A stretch of DNA of 7,062 nucleotides, taken from the NCBI GenBank assembly GCA_937876275.1, contig CALFIA010000076.1, forward strand, positions 1 through 7,062. Reading direction: 5' to 3'. This stretch comes from an uncultured Actinomycetes bacterium. Lineage in GTDB: Bacteria; Actinomycetota; Actinomycetes; S36-B12. The translations under genes were made by a program, and so were the position numbers. Below are positions 1 through 5,614 of the stretch, one piece after another (positions within the stretch are counted from its first letter, which is position 1; the number at the start of each line of letters is the position of its first letter). The notes below the pieces were generated by a model, which saw only the letters and a list, made by a program, of their open reading frames with translations, had not been told where the DNA came from and did no database searches.

Positions 1-771
1 AGCGAGACCAACAATGGCTGCCGCGATCACCGTTCCCGGGATCGAGCCAAGGCCACCGGCCAGGGAGATGATCAAACCGACTGTCAGCGGCTGAACGCCC
101 GAGGTCGGGCTAACGAAGAAGGTCTGAGCCAGCATCACCGAAGCAAGTCCGGTGAGTGCACCGGAGATCGCGAGTACGCGCATGCCTGTCACACGTACAG
201 AGACACCGACGACTGCGGCGCCAAGTGGGTTCATCATCATCGCGCGCATTTGCAGGCCAGCGCGGCTACTACGCATCCACATGATCACCGCAGTAAGCAT
301 CAACGTGGCGATGACGATGGCGCCGAGCTGGCTGTAGGAAACACCACCGGAGCCGATCTCGATGCGACCGGTACCGAAGATTGGTGGCAAAGGCTTGCTC
401 TGAGGGCCGAAGAAGATGAGCCACAACTGGGTGCCGATAAGGCTGATCGCAAGGGTTGCGATGAGACCGCGGGTGCGGAAATTCGCGCGGTCTTGAAGTG
501 GCAGGAAGGCAATCGAGCCGACAAACAGTCCGGCGATCGCAGAACCCGCCATGCCCGAGATCAACAAGCCGATCGACATGACGGGACCTTCGCTGATTCC
601 CATGTTCGTCAGCGTCTGTGCGTAAAGGTAAGCGGCGTAACCACCTGCAGTGAAAATGAATCCCTGGGCAAGGTTGAGCATGCCGATGCTCGCCCAGGTG
701 AACGAAATACCGATGGCGACCAGGCCATACATCGAGGCCAGCACTGCAGCGCTGATGATGAGTTCGATCAT
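1..771 (-). CDS. livH: LivH-type branched-chain amino acid ABC permease (3' end outside window)
   Basis: Integral membrane permease that with LivM forms the translocation pore of a HAAT-family importer. The 257 codons visible start at ATG 771-769 and stay open to the left edge, so the C-terminus is missing; LivH proteins are usually near 290 residues, so roughly 30 are probably lost. The protein opens MIELIISAAVLASMYGL and is a run of hydrophobic segments. The typical LivH motif NLAQG is at residues 33-37, and GGLGSIPGTVIAAAIVG near the visible end is the conserved cytoplasmic loop that contacts the ATPases. The start is well supported: a GGAGGG Shine-Dalgarno lies 8 bases upstream, and the ATG shares one base with the livF stop (TGATG), implying translational coupling. 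It is the last gene seen of the operon; livM is expected further left. The family assignment is firm, the substrate is not. Confidence 0.93.
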   Translation of the reverse strand, partial: MIELIISAAVLASMYGLVAIGISFTWASIGMLNLAQGFIFTAGGYAAYLYAQTLTNMGISEGPVMSIGLLISGMAGSAIAGLFVGSIAFLPLQDRANFRTRGLIATLAISLIGTQLWLIFFGPQSKPLPPIFGTGRIEIGSGGVSYSQLGAIVIATLMLTAVIMWMRSSRAGLQMRAMMMNPLGAAVVGVSVRVTGMRVLAISGALTGLASVMLAQTFFVSPTSGVQPLTVGLIISLAGGLGSIPGTVIAAAIVGLA

Positions 772-1493
772 CAGTGCATCCCTCCTGCTGCAGGCGGGAC
801 ATCGCCCAGTGCTTCGCCGACATCGAGCTTGATCTCGCCCGCGTGCATACCGAGCATGCGATCGACGCGACCTTCGAGAAGTGGCAGGTTCTGCTCGGCG
901 ATGATCATCGCGCCTTCGCCGATGTCAATATCGCAGAGCGCGGCGACCAGACCCATCGAGATCTTCGGGGCGAGTCCGAGTGACGGCTCATCGACGAGAT
1001 AGAGCTTGGAGTCCGACATCAGCGCCCGGCCCACCGACACCATTCGTCGCTCGCCGCCGGAGAGAGTGCCGGCAGTTTGCTTCAGCAGTTTGCCCAGCGG
1101 CGGGAAGACATTAATGACGCTGTCACGACGACGCTTCCGTGATCGCCACGAAGCGCTGGTGTACGCGCCACTATCGAGATTGTCCTTGACCGAGAGGCCC
1201 GGGAAAATCGCGTCACCTTGGGGAGCGAGAGCGATGCCGCTACGAACGATTGCCGGGGTCTTGCGCCCGACACCGTGAGTGCGTCGTCCGCCAATCTCAT
1301 TGCCCTCGAACACAATCGAACCGTCCTGCCAACCGGTCAGTCCCACGATCGTGCTTAGCAGCGTGGTCTTGCCGTGACCGTTAAGGCCGACGAGGCCAAG
1401 GCGTTCGCCTGGCTCAACCGTGAGATCAAGATCGTGAAGTACACGCACCGGGCCGTACCCGGCCGACACACCCGTAAGTTGCAGGATTGACAT
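771..1493 (-). CDS. livF: LivF-type ABC transporter ATP-binding protein
   Basis: One of the two cytoplasmic ATPases that power the HAAT-family importer. The 240-residue length is normal for LivF. Visible motifs in order: Walker A GLNGHGKT (36-43), Q-loop Q92 in APQGDAIFPGLSV, signature LSGGE (144-148), Walker B with D168-E169 in LYLVDEPSLGLAP, then AEQN (199-202). Glutamine in place of the switch histidine (Q201) is normal for LivF and separates it from LivG. There is a basic insert RSRKRRR at 117-123, between the Q-loop and the signature. The ATG overlaps the livG stop by one base (TGATG) and has no good Shine-Dalgarno close by, so translation probably depends on ribosomes finishing livG. 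The stop overlaps livH in the same way. All catalytic residues are present. Confidence 0.95.
   Translation of the reverse strand: MSILQLTGVSAGYGPVRVLHDLDLTVEPGERLGLVGLNGHGKTTLLSTIVGLTGWQDGSIVFEGNEIGGRRTHGVGRKTPAIVRSGIALAPQGDAIFPGLSVKDNLDSGAYTSASWRSRKRRRDSVINVFPPLGKLLKQTAGTLSGGERRMVSVGRALMSDSKLYLVDEPSLGLAPKISMGLVAALCDIDIGEGAMIIAEQNLPLLEGRVDRMLGMHAGEIKLDVGEALGDVPPAAGGMH
780..785 (-). promoter_or_regulatory. Ribosome binding site of livH
   Basis: GGAGGG on the minus strand, 8 bases before the livH ATG and inside the last codons of livF. It is the strongest Shine-Dalgarno in the transporter operon and fixes the livH start. Confidence 0.75.
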
Positions 1494-2239
1494 CAGCTGA
1501 TCACCAGGTTTCCCTCGAGATCAGCGTTGATCGGCACGTCAAAATAGGCAGCGCGCACCTCGGGAGAGGTGAACACCGTCTCGGGCGGACCTTCGGCAAT
1601 GATGTGGCCGACGTCGAGGACAAGCACCTTCGAGGCCACCATCGCCAGCAGTTCGAGGCGGTGCTCAATGAGCAGTACAGCGACTCCGTACTCCTGCGAG
1701 AGCTTGCGTACGACGAGATCGATCTCGTCGATCTCGGAGCCGGTCAGTCCAGATGCGGGCTCATCAAGCAGGACAATCTGCGGGTCGCGCAGGAGCAGGC
1801 AAGCGAGCATGAGCTTGCGTCGCTCGAGAGTTTCCAGGAGTGCGGTCGGCGCATCGAGCGGAGTGCGCATACGCACGAATTCCGCCGCCCATTCGACTGT
1901 GAGCCGTGCGGGATAAGGCTTATAGGCCTTGCGTGCAGCCTTGAGAGTCTCGGCAACGGTGAGCGTTGCCGGCACGATCGGGCGCTGGTAACTGCGCACC
2001 AGACCGAGTTCGACGCGCTTGCGCATCGGAAGCTTGCGAATCGACGTGCCATTCAAGAGCACATCACCGCCGTGATTGAGCTGGCGGCCGGAGAGAACTT
2101 CGAAAAGGCTGGTCTTGCCGGCCCCATTGGGACCGGCAAGACCGACAACCTCTGCCTTGCTCACTTCAAGTGACACACCTTCGAGAATTCGACGTCCGCC
2201 CAGTTCAAGCGTGATGTCGGTGCAAGAAAGAAGTGTCAT
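1493..2239 (-). CDS. livG: LivG-type ABC transporter ATP-binding protein with atypical signature
   Basis: Second ATPase of the importer, 248 residues from ATG 2239-2237. An in-frame ATG at 2296 would add 19 residues but lies inside the preceding gene and lacks family-like sequence, so I chose the start giving MTLLSCTDITLEL, a normal N-terminus. A weak AGGA lies about 11 bases upstream, partly in the preceding stop region. Motifs: Walker A GPNGAGKT (36-43), Q85 in VRSYQRP, Walker B IVLLDEP with D159-E160, and switch H193 in LLIEHR, which identifies LivG rather than LivF. The signature position reads LLETLERRKL (134-143) instead of the usual LSxGxQRRL, so the serine and glycine that contact the nucleotide are absent; some LivG-like proteins share a TLxxRKRLE version. 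The livF ATG overlaps its stop. Very likely functional as a heterodimer partner of LivF, though the active-site asymmetry is notable. Confidence 0.92.
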   Translation of the reverse strand: MTLLSCTDITLELGGRRILEGVSLEVSKAEVVGLAGPNGAGKTSLFEVLSGRQLNHGGDVLLNGTSIRKLPMRKRVELGLVRSYQRPIVPATLTVAETLKAARKAYKPYPARLTVEWAAEFVRMRTPLDAPTALLETLERRKLMLACLLLRDPQIVLLDEPASGLTGSEIDEIDLVVRKLSQEYGVAVLLIEHRLELLAMVASKVLVLDVGHIIAEGPPETVFTSPEVRAAYFDVPINADLEGNLVIS

Positions 2240-2252
2240 GTGAGGTGTTGTC

Positions 2253-3575
2253 CTACTTCTGCCACGGCTGGAGCACGAAGGCTGCCTCAGCATCATCAGC
2301 GGGTGCGATGACGGTGTGCTTGCCGTTCTGCACCTGGTAGAAGTAGTGAGTCACGCCCTCTGCAGCAGAGCCGGCAACATCCGGGTAGATGTTGACTGCG
2401 CCCTTCGAGAAGTCGAGGTGACCGGTAACGCCATCAGTCGGGTTCGCGGCGATGTACTGGTTCACTGCCTTGAAGTCAGACGGATCGACGTTCTTCCAGG
2501 CGTTCGCCAGGACGTTGACCATGTCGTAGCACCAAGCCGGGTAGACGAAGCCCATCGTCTTGTCATCGACGTTGTAGGCGGCCTGGTACGCGGCGCGGAA
2601 CGCCTTGTCCTCAGGTGAGGTGTTGCCCGTACCGATGACGGTGCCCCACACGTAACCTTCGGCTGCTGGGCCCGCGATCTGCAGGTACTCGGGCTGCGAC
2701 GGCCCGTACTGCAGGTACACCAGCGCACCCGGAACCGGGTCAGCGGCGAACTGCTGCGAGAACGAGGCGAGCTCGGCACCAATCCAGTGGTCGACGACGA
2801 TGACGCCGGGGTTCGAAGCCTTCAGCTTCGAGATAACCGGGGCCCAGTCCTTGGTGCCTGCGGTGATATCGATGACATCGCCCAGGGTCCACTTGCCGTT
2901 CGACGCCTTGATGGCTTCCATCAGTGCGTCGGCGATGTTCTTGTTGTAAGCCGTGTCACCGCGAACGATGTCGACCTTGTTGTTCGTCGGCTTCCAGGTG
3001 CCTGCATCGGCGAGCTGCGTGAGGAACACCGGCAGACCGGCGCCGTAGAAGGTCTCAGCGGGATCGGTGAAGTAGTTGCCGTACTTCGCCGGATCAGCTT
3101 CACGCATCTTCTGAGCGTCGATGTTGGTGTCGCCGCTCATGTACGGAGCGCCGTAGGCGGCAGCTGCGTCCAGGGCGGGCGGCGGGATGATGACGAACGG
3201 GCTGACGATGGCGCTCACCTTGTCACCCGTCAGCTTCTGGAAGCCGGCGGTGATGCCCTCGGGCGACAGGATGTCGATGTCGGTGACATCGAGTGCCAGC
3301 GGACGACCATTGACGCCGCCTGCGGCGTTCACCTGGTCGACGGCCAGCTGGGCGCCGTTCCAGCAGTCCTTGTGGTCGGCAATACCTGCCGGGCCGGACT
3401 GTGCGATCGCAGCGCCGATGGTGATCGGCTCGCCGCTGGCTGCTGCGGCTGATGCCGGAGCCGAGCCTGCGGGTGCTGCAGATGACGAGGACGAACTTGA
3501 GCTGCCACCACACGCCGCAAGGAGCATTGCGGTCGTGGCGATGACACCTGCTGATGCAATCAGACGACGGTTCAC
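2253..3575 (-). CDS. Branched-chain amino acid-type ABC transporter substrate-binding lipoprotein
   Basis: Extracytoplasmic ligand-binding lipoprotein of the LivJ/LivK (Peripla_BP_6) type, 440 residues from GTG 3575-3573. The reading frame is open upstream to 3923, but only this GTG gives a signal peptide: NRR, a hydrophobic core, then lipobox LAAC with Cys22 as the lipidation site. A GGAGG sits 4 bases before it. Residues 25-48 are a Ser/Ala/Pro/Gly linker with eight serines in a row. The mature domain begins PITIGAAIAQSGP (50-62), with the family hallmark GAQLAVDQVNAAGGVNGRP (74-92), and ends in FVLQPWQK. Two further cysteines (71 and about 349) could form a disulfide. First gene of the operon; livG starts 13 bases after the stop. 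The ligand cannot be read: the family also binds amides, urea and aromatic acids. Confidence 0.93.
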   Translation of the reverse strand: MNRRLIASAGVIATTAMLLAACGGSSSSSSSSAAPAGSAPASAAAASGEPITIGAAIAQSGPAGIADHKDCWNGAQLAVDQVNAAGGVNGRPLALDVTDIDILSPEGITAGFQKLTGDKVSAIVSPFVIIPPPALDAAAAYGAPYMSGDTNIDAQKMREADPAKYGNYFTDPAETFYGAGLPVFLTQLADAGTWKPTNNKVDIVRGDTAYNKNIADALMEAIKASNGKWTLGDVIDITAGTKDWAPVISKLKASNPGVIVVDHWIGAELASFSQQFAADPVPGALVYLQYGPSQPEYLQIAGPAAEGYVWGTVIGTGNTSPEDKAFRAAYQAAYNVDDKTMGFVYPAWCYDMVNVLANAWKNVDPSDFKAVNQYIAANPTDGVTGHLDFSKGAVNIYPDVAGSAAEGVTHYFYQVQNGKHTVIAPADDAEAAFVLQPWQK

Positions 3576-3579
3576 TGAG

Positions 3580-3584
3580 CCTCC
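3580..3584 (-). promoter_or_regulatory. Ribosome binding site of the substrate-binding protein gene
   Basis: GGAGG on the minus strand, only 4 bases before GTG 3575. The spacing is slightly short, but this is the only start that yields a lipoprotein signal peptide, so the site decides the start. Confidence 0.65.
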
Positions 3585-3652
3585 ACAAAAGGGACAAATG
3601 CGCACGATGGCGCAGGGTGAGCCAAGGGTCGTCCTCATGCTGGCCGCTGACC

Positions 3653-3670
3653 ATACGTAGAAATACGCAT
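3653..3670. promoter_or_regulatory. Candidate operator between divergent transporter operon and LuxR gene
   Basis: Imperfect inverted repeat ATACGTA-GAAA-TACGCAT, with 7-base arms matching at 6 of 7 positions and a 4-base centre. It lies in the gap between the divergent substrate-binding protein gene and the luxR-type gene, at the start of a locally AT-richer stretch (about 3653-3715) that probably holds both promoters. A second short perfect dyad CGCA-TAT-TGCG (3666-3676) overlaps its right arm. LuxR-type dimers usually bind dyads of about this size, so autoregulation plus control of the transporter is plausible. I could not pick confident -35/-10 pairs for either direction. Function is inferred, the symmetry is seen. 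Confidence 0.4.
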
Positions 3671-3762
3671 ATTGCGAGATTTTTGATTTCTGTTCGGTTA
3701 CGAATGATTGATTCGAGGTGAAATGCCTGCGGCGTTCTCCCAGGCGCTGCCACCATGCGCCT

Positions 3763-4767
3763 GTGAGCACAGTGAGCGTCACCGAGGCCATGAGCACTGT
3801 TGCCGCCGTGGGCGCCATCACCTCTGACTCGGGCAGCGTGATCGAGCGGGCGACTGCCATCCTCGAGGAGCTGCGCAAACTCGTTCCCTTTGATGCCGCC
3901 GAGATCGTCTCGATCAACCCCATTAGCCAGGAATCGGTGCAAATCGCATCAGAGGGCTATAGCCAGCGCGTGCTTGACGATCTGCACAGCCCCCAGTTCC
4001 ACGACATCATGCGGGCCTTGAAACTTCCGGACACCGGTAAGCCGATTCGCATGCGTGACCTGCCCGGTGACCCACTCGATAACTGGGCTGTTGCGGATGT
4101 TCTCTACCCCGCCGGCTACGCCGAGGGGATGACCATGTGCCTTCGCACGCCCGATGGTCGTTTCACGGGCGTGATCAATCTCTCGACCCTGAGTACCGAA
4201 CACCCCAGCGATATTGCGCGCGATGCGATTGCTCACCTTTGCGCAACCCTCGGCAACCTCGTCGACCCGATGCAATCCGGTAAGTGGATCTCGATGCTTC
4301 TCGGAGCCGGGAGTATGGCCATCGGCCTCGATTCAGCCGGTGAGACTGTCAGCATTCCCGGCCTTGCCGGTCACAAACTGCTGCAAAGCGGCACGGATCT
4401 CGTGCAGGTGGCGCAGAAGTCAGCCGTGCATAACTCCTGGGGTTCCTTCGTGTGGCCCGACGAGGAGGATTGGTTCCGAGTACGCGTAGTGCCCTGCAAG
4501 GGCGAGCAGTCGATCAGCACGGTCATCAGCCTCGATGCCATCGACATCGGCCCGCTTACCCGTCGTGAGCTCGAGGTGCTCACACTGGCCGCAGAAGGAC
4601 TCTCGAATGGCGAGATCAGCGAGGCGCTGGTCATCAGTAGTCGCACTGTGACCACGCACGTCGAGCACATCCTCGACAAGCTCGATGCGCCGAATCGCGC
4701 GGCCGCCGCGTCCTACGCGCTGCGCGAGGGCTACATCCTCGGCAAGGTCGACCGCTTCGACCGGTAG
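3763..4767 (+). CDS. LuxR-family transcriptional regulator with GAF-like sensor domain
   Basis: Probable one-component DNA-binding regulator, 334 residues from GTG 3763. The N-terminal half (about 25-165) looks like a GAF-type ligand-sensing domain: SVIERATAILEELRKLVPFDAAEI, then PAGYAEGMTMCLRTPDGRFTG. A small PAS-like segment (about 175-258, ending WFRVRVVPCKGEQ) follows. The C-terminus (262-334) is a textbook GerE/LuxR helix-turn-helix: PLTRRELEVL, then the recognition region SNGEISEALVISSRTVTTHV, then HILDKLDAPNR. There is no receiver domain, so it is not a classical response regulator. The start is uncertain. GTG 3718 is in frame but adds MKCLRRSPRRCHHAP, which looks non-coding; GTG 3772 and ATG 3790 are alternatives, and none has a clear Shine-Dalgarno. 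It is divergent from the Liv-type operon, suggesting it regulates that importer, and ends at the hairpin 4788-4815. Confidence 0.88.
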   Translation: MSTVSVTEAMSTVAAVGAITSDSGSVIERATAILEELRKLVPFDAAEIVSINPISQESVQIASEGYSQRVLDDLHSPQFHDIMRALKLPDTGKPIRMRDLPGDPLDNWAVADVLYPAGYAEGMTMCLRTPDGRFTGVINLSTLSTEHPSDIARDAIAHLCATLGNLVDPMQSGKWISMLLGAGSMAIGLDSAGETVSIPGLAGHKLLQSGTDLVQVAQKSAVHNSWGSFVWPDEEDWFRVRVVPCKGEQSISTVISLDAIDIGPLTRRELEVLTLAAEGLSNGEISEALVISSRTVTTHVEHILDKLDAPNRAAAASYALREGYILGKVDRFDR

Positions 4768-4787
4768 CAAGCGTTCGCCAGGAATGC

Positions 4788-4815
4788 AGAAAGACCGCCC
4801 GAAGGCGGTCTTTCT
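4788..4815. terminator. Bidirectional intrinsic terminator between luxR gene and tRNA-Ala
   Basis: Perfect 12-base-pair hairpin, AGAAAGACCGCC / GGCGGTCTTTCT, around a 4-base loop. Read on the plus strand the loop is CGAA and a short TTCT follows, ending the luxR-type gene 20 bases after its stop. Read on the minus strand the loop is TTCG closed by C-G, the exceptionally stable cUUCGg tetraloop, and the hairpin begins 6 bases after the tRNA-Ala 3' end. It therefore serves two convergent units. The U-tracts are short and interrupted, partly inside the stem. Confidence 0.85.
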
Positions 4816-4820
4816 TTCTG

Positions 4821-4893
4821 TGGAGCTTAGGAGACTCGAACTCCTGACATCTGCCTTGCAAAGGCAGCGCTCTACCAACTGAGCTAAAGCCCC
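4821..4893 (-). tRNA. tRNA-Ala (anticodon TGC)
   Basis: A 73-base cloverleaf reads GGGGCTTTAGCTCAGTTGG from its 5' end. The acceptor stem is GGGGCTT/AAGCTCC and includes the G3:U70 wobble pair that is the alanine identity element. The D arm is GCTC/GAGC. The anticodon stem CTGCC/GGCAG encloses loop TTTGCAA with anticodon TGC at position 34. The T arm is AGGAG-TTCGAGT-CTCCT, and the discriminator is A73. The 3' CCA is not encoded (CAG follows), so CCA must be added enzymatically. It starts 15 bases after the DLW-39-type stop codon with no obvious promoter of its own, so it is probably processed from a transcript shared with tRNA-Ile. Confidence 0.97.
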
Positions 4894-4908
4894 GAACGTG
4901 GAGACCTG

Positions 4909-5034
4909 CTAGCGCAAATCAGGCTCGATGGTCGCTTCCGACCACAGATCCTGCTCTGCCTTGTTCGCCGTGATCTGGCGGTAAACGACATAGCCGATGC
5001 CAGCCAGCAGCACGATGAGCAGCAGTTTCTTCAC
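4909..5034 (-). CDS. DLW-39 family small actinobacterial protein (41 aa)
   Basis: A 41-residue ORF fits exactly between the two tRNA genes and is in phase from GTG 5034 to TAG 4909. It starts MKKLLLIVLLAGIGYVVYRQ, one hydrophobic segment (about 4-18) that is either a membrane anchor or a signal-like helix. A short charged part follows, with AEQDLW (26-31) and ends in EPDLR. The AEQDLW motif, the size and the gyrA/DUF3566/tRNA context match what I know as the DLW-39 family of Actinomycetes, whose function is unknown. The GTG begins one base after the tRNA-Ile 3' end and there is no Shine-Dalgarno; the bases before it belong to the tRNA acceptor stem. It is probably made from a leaderless message released by tRNA processing, or by some other unusual initiation. 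Family recognition is from memory, not a search. Confidence 0.8.
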   Translation of the reverse strand: MKKLLLIVLLAGIGYVVYRQITANKAEQDLWSEATIEPDLR

Positions 5035-5035
5035 G

Positions 5036-5110
5036 TGGGCCCAGGAGGACTTGAACCTCCGACCTCTTCCTTATCAGGGAAGCGCTCTAACCAGGCTGAG
5101 CTATGGGCCC
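5036..5110 (-). tRNA. tRNA-Ile (anticodon GAT)
   Basis: A 75-base cloverleaf. The acceptor stem is GGGCCCA/TGGGCCC and the D arm is GCTC/GAGC with a 10-base loop. The anticodon stem CTTCC/GGAAG encloses CTGATAA with anticodon GAT, and the T arm is GGAGG-TTCAAGT-CCTCC. The discriminator is A73. CCA is not encoded; the next bases are C and then the GTG of the small ORF. The tRNA-Ile/tRNA-Ala pair just downstream of gyrA is a common actinobacterial arrangement outside the rRNA operons. Confidence 0.97.
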
Positions 5111-5122
5111 GAACGGGGTCAA

Positions 5123-5153
5123 ACAATACCCAGTGCCCCATCGGGGCGTCCAA
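5123..5153 (-). promoter_or_regulatory. Candidate promoter of the tRNA-Ile / DLW-39 / tRNA-Ala unit
   Basis: On the minus strand a -10-like TATTGT (5128-5123) lies 12 bases before the tRNA-Ile 5' end, and a -35-like TTGGAC (5153-5148) sits 19 bases further upstream. Transcription would start about 5 bases before the mature tRNA, a normal short leader. The spacer is long and contains a perfect 5-base inverted repeat GCCCC-GAT-GGGGC (5135-5147). The rest of the 5111-5224 gap holds only small GC-rich dyads; I see no clear terminator after the DUF3566 gene, so read-through from gyrA is also possible. Confidence 0.45.
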
Positions 5154-5224
5154 CTGACCTCTTCCGCCGGTACAGAGCGCCGGACACCTGACCTACATCG
5201 GAGCCCCTGCACGAGGGCGAGGCC

Positions 5225-5611
5225 CTAGTAGTCGTCGCTAAGAACGACTTCGATTCCCCCGGTCATGCCCACCGTCAGGTTGTACATCACGGCAAAGAGG
5301 CCGGCGAAAATCGAGATCAGGACGATCTCCACCGAAGCGATGACCACGGTCGCCCCGATGACTGTCGGGAAACTCAGCAGCCCGGTCAGGTCGATGGTGT
5401 TCGCGGAGTTGCCCACGACATCGTTGACGTTGCGCGTCAGAGTCTCGAAGACCCCGATCGAGTTGAGGAGCAGCCAGAGCACGACTACCGCGATGATCAG
5501 CACCAGACCGATGGCCACAGCCAGCAAGAACGCCGCCTTGGTGATCGACCAGGCATTGACGTGAGTGACATACAGCCGGGCACGCCGCGGGGCGCGGGCT
5601 GCATCACTCAC
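5225..5611 (-). CDS. DUF3566 domain transmembrane protein downstream of gyrA
   Basis: A 128-residue protein from GTG 5611. It has a short basic N-terminus (APRRARLYVTHVNAWSITKAAF) and two membrane segments (about 26-50 and 84-110). The loop between them contains NVNDVVGNSANTIDL, and the end is EVVLSDDY. This is the DUF3566 pattern found next to gyrA across Actinomycetes, for example Rv0007 of Mycobacterium tuberculosis. Many homologues carry a long Pro-rich N-terminal extension that is absent here. The molecular function is not established; the membrane location is inferred from hydrophobicity. The gene starts 3 bases after the gyrA stop and uses a GAGGAG Shine-Dalgarno inside the last gyrA codons, so it is co-transcribed and probably translationally coupled. 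Confidence 0.93.
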   Translation of the reverse strand: MSDAARAPRRARLYVTHVNAWSITKAAFLLAVAIGLVLIIAVVVLWLLLNSIGVFETLTRNVNDVVGNSANTIDLTGLLSFPTVIGATVVIASVEIVLISIFAGLFAVMYNLTVGMTGGIEVVLSDDY

Positions 5612-5614
5612 GTC

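Noticed and set aside
250..1002. A 250-codon plus-strand reading frame
   Set aside because: It lies antisense to livH and livF, which have unmistakable motifs. The translation is low-complexity, rich in Asp/Arg/His/Ala, and matches no family: a high-GC shadow frame.
1487..2173. A 228-codon plus-strand reading frame
   Set aside because: Antisense shadow of livG; no domain-like sequence and no ribosome site.
2787..3452. A 221-codon plus-strand reading frame
   Set aside because: Antisense to the substrate-binding protein; composition is typical of a GC-skewed shadow frame.
3576..3923. Extending the substrate-binding protein upstream to the start of its open frame
   Set aside because: This adds 116 residues with no signal-peptide logic, overlaps the divergent regulator and would bury a clear lipoprotein signal sequence inside the protein.
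4821..5110. Integration (att) sites at the tRNA genes
   Set aside because: No duplicated tRNA 3' segment and no integrase or transposase gene are seen in the window.
5036..5110. Palindromic GGGCCC at both ends of tRNA-Ile as a regulatory repeat
   Set aside because: It is simply the two halves of the acceptor stem, which happen to be self-complementary.
5195..5224. GC-rich dyads after the DUF3566 stop as a terminator
   Set aside because: The stems are only about 4 base pairs (such as GGGC-CTC-GCCC) and no T-tract follows on the minus strand.
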